From positions 20,396,071 to 20,460,070 of the forward strand of contig CM035806.1 in NCBI GenBank assembly GCA_020466095.1: a stretch of DNA of 64,000 nucleotides, written 5' to 3'. Source of the stretch: Chlorops oryzae. Its lineage: Eukaryota; Arthropoda; Insecta; Diptera; Chloropidae. Below, in pieces: positions 56,050 through 64,000 of this stretch (its first letter is position 1; the number at the start of each line of letters is the position of its first letter). Made by a program: the position numbers and the translations under genes. The notes under the pieces are model-generated. The model saw only the letters and a list, made by a program, of their open reading frames with translations, did not search any database and had not been told where the DNA came from.

Positions 56050-58260
56050 CAGTTCTCTGGTATGAATACAGCTAGACGTTGCTTTTGTTTGCAGATTGTA
56101 AATTCAAATAAAGCGAAGAGCTAGATAGGAATTATTTTTTTAAATTGTTAGCTTATGAAAATCTTGAGGTATTCTATTGAATTGTACCGCATTCACATTA
56201 CCTCGTGATGAACATGTACACTTATATATATATTTGTATACAAACGCAACACAAAATTCAAATGTATATTTATCCCGGGGACATATAGTATAACTCCTTT
56301 AACGTCTTGAAGCAGATCAGAGCTTTTTCTTAGTTCCAACTAACTAAGTGCGGCGTAATGGTAGATCGACGCACTAATTCCAGTAAGAGCAGTGCAACCA
56401 CACTGCATTGTAGCACACGGGTGGGCGTGACTCCTGGTAACGTGAAACTTTCGTGTCGTTGTATGCGGATACGGTTGGATACCGGAAAAGAGGCTTTGAT
56501 CGCTGTAAACCAACAGTTTATAGCGTTGAAAGCACAGATTCAGCTTTTTAAATGATTCCCTTAAGCACAATAGGAATTATATTGGACGAGGGGACAAGAC
56601 ACGTGGTTCGGTACTACACATGTACATACAATAGTATTCCGATGAAATGGCCAAAGTCTTCGGAATCCCAAGAAATATATGCCTGGGCCCTAAGCGTAGT
56701 ACCCAGGACTTAAAATAAAACGGCAAGGAGCACTAAATTCCAGTGCTGGACTTGGATGGATGTTGATATAAAGATTCACCTATTAGAGCATTATTGGTAC
56801 ATCAGGCTTCTATCACATGTCTAATTGGCACTTACTTGGTATATCTTCACAAGGAGTTGAATTATATATTTAGCGCAGTTAAATTTTTATTTAATAAGCG
56901 CTCTCAAACTCCTTTCCTTCTTTTTTTTCTTTTTTTTTTTTTTGTTTGCACGTTTTTATTATTATTTAAAATGAATACACTTAGTATTTTTTTCCGAAAT
57001 TTCAATTATGCGTTGAGGCTTCAGCGCGGTAGAAAATCAAATGCGAGCCTTACGTTCTCAATATTGAATTGATGCAGTTTGGGGAAAAATCTATTTTTAG
57101 AATTCAGCTATTAGGCATGCCTTAGTGAAACCGGCTCTCTTTTTTTTCCTTTTTTTTTCTCTCAGTGGTGATACGCAAGTGAGTGATTATGCAGGTGGAT
57201 TAAAGCAAACGGAAAACAATTAAAGTTGTAAAAGAGAGCGTGAAGTCGCTCATTGGGTTTTAAAACATGAGCTGATCTATGACGAAGGCAGGAGAGCTTA
57301 TTTTAATTCTTTTTTTTTGCCTATTTTCTTTTCGGTAAATTTTGCCTCTAGCCCAGTACAAATTTTCTTTTAAGGTCTTCCGAATCCCAAGTTTGTTTAA
57401 ATATTCTTTTTGTTTACCTTATTAAATAACAGTGACTGTGATTTATGCGATATAAATTCATTGTCATGTCATGCCATGTTGTCTGCTGTCACAATTCATG
57501 CCATGCTTTCATAAATAGCATGGCATACTCGGTGATTCATGCAAATCATTAAAAAAAAAATCACACTCTCCTGAATATCTGCAGCATGCGCATACGCTTT
57601 ACCGCGCTCTACTAGACACAATAAACTAATTATTTCTATAATATATAATTCATTAATCTCTGAATGACAGTTTTTTTGATCCAACCATTCTTCTTTTGGA
57701 ATTCTTTACCGCTCGAATTTAGGGCTATAGAAAACGTCCATAAACTCAAAAAACAGGTAGCGACCTTTCTTAATAGGTCTGAAAATTTATTTGTTAATGA
57801 AATTTAAATTTAAAATTTTTACTTAATTTATAGTTAGTATCCACTTGTGCTCTACGATGTCATAACAATAAATAAATAAATAAATAAATAAATATGTTGC
57901 ACCATAAACCTTTGTTTCAACTCAATCCAAATTGAGAGAATTTTTCTCCCTCTCTGCTGTGGGCAAACCGGTTTGTCTTTTGTGTATTAGTATTTTGAAT
58001 TATTATTAGTTCTGTACACATTTTGGTATACTCACAGAACTTCGCATGAATTGAAGTCGAGGAAGGCATGGCATGGCATTAATTGACGTCGACGCCGGCA
58101 TCGCATGGCATGAAACGAATTTTGGTTGCATGACTTGTATGACATCAAATGACGACAGTTGCTAACCTTTAATATAGACCTATTTATTTGTGTGTACCGG
58201 GCATTGAGTTGTGTCAGGATCATGTAAACATTTTTGCAGCAAATCTATTATTTTTTTTAT
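56050..58260. other. Spacer before the second OR unit, no secure gene
   Basis: A 66-codon frame at 56358-56555 lies in a GC-richer block without a recognisable domain. Poly(T) at 56922-56943, (AAAT)n at 57870-57893, several ATGGCATGGCAT-type patches at 57470-57530 and 58060-58115. Confidence 0.4.
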
Positions 58261-58340
58261 TTATTTCAATTATTGATTTGATTCCAATTCGCATTCAATA
58301 AACAGAGAAAGATAATATCTTTAAATGGTAAATATATTTC

Positions 58341-59832
58341 TCAATAATTCAAACTCCTTAGCAATGCAATATACGAAGATGCAGATTGTAGAACCTGAAT
58401 AAAGAAAAAAAAAAACGTTCATCACAATTGATTGCTTTAAGAATTTATGCTTTCAAAGCGAAAATACCGTAAGAAACGATCTCATGTTAACGTCAAAGAA
58501 AATTGCTGTTATTTTACAAGGTTTCTGGGCTCGAGTCAGTGTAAAGAGAAAAATTTTCCGATCCGAAATTGACCAATTTTCCCATTTAATGCTCTCGAAG
58601 GCGGTAGTAGCAACCAGATCGCACTAAAATCGAACAAAAGATGGAAAACAAAAACAATTCTTGGATATTGCTCAATGCAGTTTCACACACACGCTCTCTC
58701 TCTCTCACTCTCTGTCTCTGTCTTACCCGATTTTGTAGATATTGACCACCGAAACTATATATCGCTAACTGAAGAAGTATAACCACCATGTTTGTCATCA
58801 AATAAAGTATCTGTGATATTTCGCGAAGCCTTCCCATTTGAAATGCCCCGAAACAAAGTGGAATCGAACTCGTCATGAACTGGGCAAAGGCACTTGTCCG
58901 GAATACTTGATCGAAACGTTCAGCCAGTTCCAAAGTTTGTTGATGATAGGCAATACAATCAATAATTGATTTTCGTAAATTAGCTTTATCTTCCTGTTTG
59001 GCTAATTGTTCCATTTTCAATTGAACAATTCGGAATTGTGCTGCGATGTTATAGATCGCCCATGAGAACAATGAATCGATACCTCCAAACATAAAGAGCA
59101 CAATATATGTCACAAACAAATTCCACGTATAACTTAAGCATATATTCACTGGTTTATCCAAGCTTAAAACATACCTAAAAATTATTCAGATTAGATATAA
59201 AAAAAAACTTTTTTAAAAACATTTGGAAGCATCGGAAACTTACGTGGCCATCGCCGGCATCTTTAGCCTGAACTCTCCTGTGTTGATTAATGTGACAACA
59301 CTTATAACAAGGTATGGAACTGTTCCGAGAAAAGTACTCAATAAAATCGAACAAACATAAGCCAAATTTATTTTCACAACCCTCCTGTTCTCCTCAGCTA
59401 GAATTTTCACTTCGTTCTCATTTGCTGTTGGCAGAAAAAATTTTTTTTTTTTAGATATTAATAATGGAGTTTTTCATCTCACTCACCATTCAGGGCCAGC
59501 TCCCAAATCCGATAAACGATTTCGATTATTTCCCGTTGCTTTTTAAAGAGGATTATAACGTTAAAAAGTGACGGCAAAATTTTCGAATTTATAATCAAAG
59601 ACTCTGAGTATAAATCTGGGTATCGAATGTGTGTGAATATGAAATGGATGATGGCAACTGAGAAAAGCGCAACTAATAAGTTGCTGAAAATGGTAAAGCG
59701 AGGACGGAAAAACGGTTTCTTGTCCAAACAGAAATCAAAGCCAATAGCATAGAACATTTTATATTCGATGTAAAAATATCGTTTGACTTGAAGCTTTTTT
59801 GCTAGAATTTCGTATCTTTTAAGCATGCTCAT
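58341..59832 (-). CDS. Odorant receptor (7tm_6), unit 2 of tandem duplication
   Basis: Five exons: 59832-59487, 59424-59244, 59174-58727, 58623-58468, 58394-58341; the same exon lengths as unit 1 (346, 181, 448, 156, 54 nt), 394 aa, no frame break. Conserved parts match unit 1 (GGIDSLFSWAIYNIAAQFRI, AYHQQTLELAERF, SSYIALLRSLNY). Differences are concentrated in exon 3 (for example SYTWNLFVTYIVL against NYMWNLVVTYNVV; TNM against FFM). Intron 3 has only a short CT/GT repeat. It reads toward lower coordinates like unit 1. Both copies look functional by sequence. Confidence 0.9.
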
Positions 59833-62800
59833 TTCAGTCTACACTATTCGGACTCACTTATGATAGGAAAACAAAAATATGAATGACCCCCACTATATAC
59901 ACATAGTTTTATTTATATACGAATTTTTTGTGGGAGAAAATTCAATAGCTTCTATTTAAAATGGACAAAGTTGTTGAATTATAGTTATTAGCAGGTGAGT
60001 AAAAAATAATTACGTTAATTGAACGGTTTGTGGACAATTCTCTATCGACAGTCGAAACTCTCTAAAGCGAACGACTCTGTTGCGTATATTCGTCCTTACC
60101 AAACTCATATCGAATTCTTTGGTTATGCCTTCAGTGCATTTCTCTCGTCGTGCAACAAATTGTGTCAGTCTGAACTAATGCGATGAACAGAGCTCTTACT
60201 GTAATACGGCCTCGAGTTGAGAAAATTACGGTAGAGAGCGAGCGGAATCAAAGTGGGAAAATGTCTTAATATAAACCGTTTAGTAATTTTCTGAAATCCT
60301 TTTATGCCCGACATACTTTGTGCTTGTTCGAACGTAGGTAGCTTCCAGAACCATTCGAGAAACCCCGTACAAAGAACTTAAAGAAATGACCAGCGTTACC
60401 AGATGAATTGATGTAGCCCAATCCGTCCCTCAGTACGTCTGTCTATCCGATTGCATGGCTCTTATCTAAGGAGTATGGTTTTTTCCCGAAATTTGGTATG
60501 CATATTGAAAGAGACATGAGTAGGAACAAGTTCGAGGATGGGATTGGTCGAAGCGTTTTTAGTGTTACTTCTAGTACTGTACTTCCTATCAATTTTTATT
60601 GATATTTAACGATTTACAGAAAAGGAAGGTAGGTAGGTAGGTGCGGCAGCTAATTGCTAATTGTGATGTCTGAAATTTTGATTTCGGGCAGTTCGGTGAG
60701 GCTGGTCTGAAAGGTGTGTCCCAGTAGAGACATTTTTTTTGACGATAAGGCCGGGCACTGACACAGAAGGTGGAGAATAGATTCCTCCTCCTCCTCCGAG
60801 CGACAGCTCCGGCAAAAGTCATTGTATGGGGCTCCCAGCTTTGCGGCACGCCTGCCGAACAGACAGTGGCCAGTGAGAACTGATACCGTCTGATCGATGA
60901 AGATGTTGCTGAGTTTCATTAGGTCCCTGGATCGTCTCTTGTTCAGAGACGGCCAGGTTTGTCTAGTAAGCCCTCAAAAATCTTCCTCGACCCAAAGCTT
61001 GTTTTCCAGGTCGAGATATTCTTCTTTTATGCGGAATTTCACTGTAGCCAGTGGGATTCCTATGTTGGAAAAGGAGGTCTCTGGAAGCGATGTGCCCAAT
61101 TTAGCAAGTTCATCGGCCTCGCAGTTTCCTTCGATGTCCCTGTGCCCCGGTACCCAGCAAATGGATACCGCTGAATGTTCCGCTATCTCGTTAAGAGATT
61201 TCCGGCATTCTTGGATGAGTTTTGATGTGGACTGCAGTCCGCAATCAAAGGATTTGATCGCCGCCTGGTTGTCTGTGAAAATGTAGATATTTCTGCCAAA
61301 TACTCATTATAGATTAGTCACCTGGCGGCGTGGTTAATGGCCATGACCTCCGCTTGAAATACACTGCAGGGGTCAGGCAGGCGGATGGTATATCCGCATT
61401 CGAAGCAGAGCGACGGGGTGCGATAGTCAATATCTGTCGTGTTTCTGAAATCTTTTGTCAAGATTTGTGAGTGACCAGTGTCTGTTATGGTCCATCGGCA
61501 GACGGTATTCAATCGCGCAGCCGCGATCTTTGCTTGTTGTATGATAAGGAGTGATGTTGGTAACCAACGAAGGAGTGTAAAAAGTGCCTTGGAAGGGGTA
61601 GTCCTCAGTGCTCTTGTTACCAGTAGAGCGGACTGTCTCCTCACCCTGTCAAAGGCTTGAATATACGAGGATTTATAGGTGATCGGCCACCAAAAGGTTG
61701 AGCCGTATAGAAGGATCGGTTCCACCACAGCTTGGTAGAGCCATATTGTAGAGTTGGGGGAAAGTCCCCATTTTGTGCCTTTTGCCCTTTTACAGCAGTA
61801 TAACGCGCAGAGTGCTTTTCTGGATCTCTCCTTGGTGTTTTCTCTCCATAGGAGCTTAGAGTCGAGTATCAGCCCTAAGTATTTGACTTGGCTGCTTAGT
61901 TTCAAGACAACCCCATTTATTTTTTGTAGGTTGAAAGGTGAGATCTTGTATCTTCAGAAGAAGAGTACGAGTTCCGTTTTATTAGGATTGATTTTTAGTC
62001 CACACACCCGCTCCAGCGGCTGAGTGTTCCTAGATGTTGGGACATCATGTCCGACATAATGTCGAGGTGCTTCTCGGTGACGGATACTGCAATGTCATCC
62101 GCGTACGCTACCACATTGCATCCGATGTCATCGAGTACAGCTAGCAGAGGGTTGACAACCAGATTCCAGAGAAGGGGGAGAGGACAACTCCTTGGGGTGT
62201 TCCTCTCTCCACTTTTCTGCTGTGCTGCGTGTTCCCCACCGACGCAGTGATGGTCCTATCAGTAAGTAGACTTCTCACTATGTCATTTATCATGTCATCA
62301 ACTCCCAAGTTGGATAAAGTTGACGTCACAGCTTGTGGGTAGATGTTGTTGAACGCCCCCTCTATGTTTACAAACGCATGGTATAGGCATGTTGAGATCC
62401 AGATAGACTATCGATACTGATGGTATCGTTTATGAAGTAGCCAAGGATCCTCCCGAAAGTTTCCAGAAGAAAGGATGAACGGCTGATGGGACGAAAGTTT
62501 CGGTTTCGTATGACTTGCTTTGCCTGCCTTAGAGATGAAGATTACTCTGTAGTCCCGCCAATTAACGGGAATATGAGAGAACTTCATACAAGCATTGTAA
62601 ATCATTCTAAGCCAGGGAATCGCCCACTCGACGAACGTTGCAGGTCGGTTGGTATGATGCCACCTGGGCCAGGGGATTTAAAAGGGGCGAACGATTTGAT
62701 CGCCCATTTGTCATGGTTCTGACTTATTCTCTTTCTTGGGGATGGATAAGAATCAGTGGAGTGATGTTTGGGAGGAAGTCTGTGCTCAGACTCCTGGTAG

Positions 62801-62920
62801 CTACCTTGGAAGTGAGTGTTCAAGAGGACCTCCGGGTTTTCTGAGGGAGTATCTGTCCAGATCCCGTTCTGCCTTTGGATGCAACCTAGGTACCTTGGCG
62901 ACGAGCTTAGGATTTTGCGT

Positions 62921-63256
62921 ACACACAGAAAAAAATGACCACATAAAATCAATAAGATCCCCTTATTGAGCGATTTTATAGAGAAATCTTCTTAAACTAT
63001 ATGAACGATGTGCTTTTTCCATAGAGAAAACTCTTTAAATGCATAGAGAAAATCTTATTGAATCATTTTAATAGATATCCTCATATATTTAATGTGAATA
63101 TCTCATTATTTCTCTTGAAATCAAGCTGAAATCATATCTCGCGATGGCGTAGTTGAAGTGTGCTAGACTTGTAATCTGGAAGGTCCGAGTTCGAACCCCG
63201 CCGTTGTGTAAAAATGGAGGATAAAACACGAACCAATAAAAACAAGTTGCTTTCAC
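62921..63256 (+). mobile_element. MITE-like fragment with tRNA-like module inside the unit-2 LINE
   Basis: Starts CACACAGAAAAAAATGACC after a TA and ends near 63256, where LINE sequence resumes. Contains short inverted motifs (TAGAGAAAA, AATAAGAT). The right terminus is missing, so it is truncated; the LINE has lost about 265 bp at this point compared with unit 1. Confidence 0.6.
63139..63208 (+). other. tRNA-like module in the LINE-embedded element
   Basis: TGGCGTAGTTGAAGTGTGC (box-A-like) and GAGTTCGAACCCC (box B, 63187-63199). GATGGCG and CGCCGTT can pair as a 7-bp acceptor-like stem, but the body is too short for a normal tRNA. Confidence 0.6.
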
Positions 63257-64000
63257 AAAAAGTGTCTACTGTTTCATCTAAGCTATGTATGCTCTGGATG
63301 GAAGCAGGTGTCGGATCAAGTGCATACTTTAGGGAAGAGTGAAACTTCTCCCAGTTTGTACGCTTCCTATTCGTGAACCTAGCTGGAGTTTTAGTATGTA
63401 ACTCCCCAACTATAAAGGTATTATATTTATGGTCTGACAGTGAGCGGCCCGAAGAGACCGTCCACTGCCGGACAAGGCTAGATGACCGTTCACTAATTAA
63501 TGTGAGGTCTAGGACGTCGCTACGGTTAGAGGTCAAGAATGTAGGTTCCTCAACTATGTTAGCTACCGTAAGGCAGCTGCATAATATAAAATCAAATAGT
63601 GACTCACCCCTTTCATTCGTGTCGGTGCTGCCCCACACCTGATGATAGGAGTTGGCATCCGCCCCTATGATGATGGGGATGTGTGTCCGGTTGGCTTCTG
63701 CTGTCAAGGCCCTTAGGAGGTTGCCTGGAGGGTTAGGCCCGTGGCCATGCGCCATGTAGCAGGATGCTATCCACAGTGGCGAACCACCCGCTCTGACCGC
63801 TTTGCTGACGTTGTCGTTATCGCCTTGTATCTTACCTGTGCCATGTGATACCAGGGTGTAGCCTGGTTGGTTTAACCCACAAAACCGCTCATACGAGACC
63901 CAAGGTTCCTGGATAAGGCATATGTCCTCCCCTGTTTTTGCCAGACGGAAGAGTAGTGCTGCCGACGCAGCCTGAGAATGGTGAAGGTTAATCTGCAATA

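Larger units (their letters stand above)
60645..63998 (-). pseudogene. Retrotransposon ORF2 (endonuclease-RT-RNase H), broken, incomplete
   Basis: Endonuclease from 63998 (QINLHHSQAASAALLF). RT finger pieces at 62952-62602, SHIPVNWRDYRVIFISKAGK near 62590, GTPQGVVLSPFSG at ~62195, an intact VVAYADDIAV reading at ~62090-62115, and thumb at 61905-61318. RNase H at ~61290-61000 shows FTDNQAAIKSF and WVPGHRDIEGNCEADELAK. The C-terminal Cys motif CRSCRSEEEEESILHLLCQC is at ~60820-60760. Frameshifts and the MITE make it non-functional, but the 3' half is better preserved than in unit 1. Confidence 0.82.
60590..64000 (-). mobile_element. Non-LTR retrotransposon (LOA/Jockey-like), unit 2 (runs off the window)
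   Basis: Counterpart of 49600-53100. The 3' end lies near 60590-60605 (AATTTTTATTGATA). A tRNA-bearing MITE fragment replaces about 265 bp relative to unit 1, and a ~60-bp deletion removes part of the endonuclease near 63825. Confidence 0.85.

Noticed and set aside
6035..63208. Functional tRNA genes
   Set aside because: The tRNA-like segments have box A/B but wrong length or missing acceptor and anticodon stems; they sit inside mobile elements.

Overview
The window looks like a repeat-rich euchromatic stretch from a higher (cyclorrhaphan) fly. The evidence is intron-split genes with GT/AG boundaries, a Derailed/Ryk-family receptor, insect 7tm_6 odorant receptors, AT-rich spacer, long CT tracts and many fly-type transposon relics. 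I cannot name the species. There are no bacterial features, no CRISPR array and no convincing functional tRNA or rRNA.

Layout. (1) 2.26-17.88 kb, minus strand: a complete ten-exon gene of the Drl/Ryk family (640 codons plus stop; signal peptide, WIF domain, one membrane span, pseudokinase), most like Drl-2. Its two longest introns hold a 593-bp-TIR transposon relic, a ~60-bp satellite, a TA-flanked element with two tRNA-like modules, another with one, a CT tract and a 200-bp hairpin. (2) 18-37 kb: gene-poor; dispersed repeats (families A, B and C here), a 43-bp minisatellite, a tRNA-headed SINE nested in a TIR element, and two orphan coding-like terminal exons on the minus strand, one of them cysteine-rich. 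(3) 37.3-39.9 kb, plus strand: an odorant receptor whose last four exons are intact but whose first exon is frameshifted and replaced by other sequence and an ~850-bp CT tract. (4) 40.4-44.3 kb: one LINE fragment on the minus strand split by about 2.1 kb that contains repeat A and a GC-rich promoter-like block. (5) 46.4 kb to the end: a tandem duplication. Each unit has an intact five-exon odorant receptor (394 aa, minus strand) followed upstream by a degenerate LINE with a DUF4780-like ORF1 and an ORF2 with endonuclease, reverse transcriptase and RNase H.

Two cautions. The stretch 48.47-50.34 kb reads as two related sequences interleaved base by base, which is best explained as a consensus or assembly artefact. 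The tandem duplication could be real or could be two haplotypes laid end to end.

The observation I find most worth following is that short tRNA-like (box A/box B) modules occur about nine times in 64 kb. At least four lie inside TA-flanked terminal-inverted-repeat elements of different families, including one element family that carries two modules.
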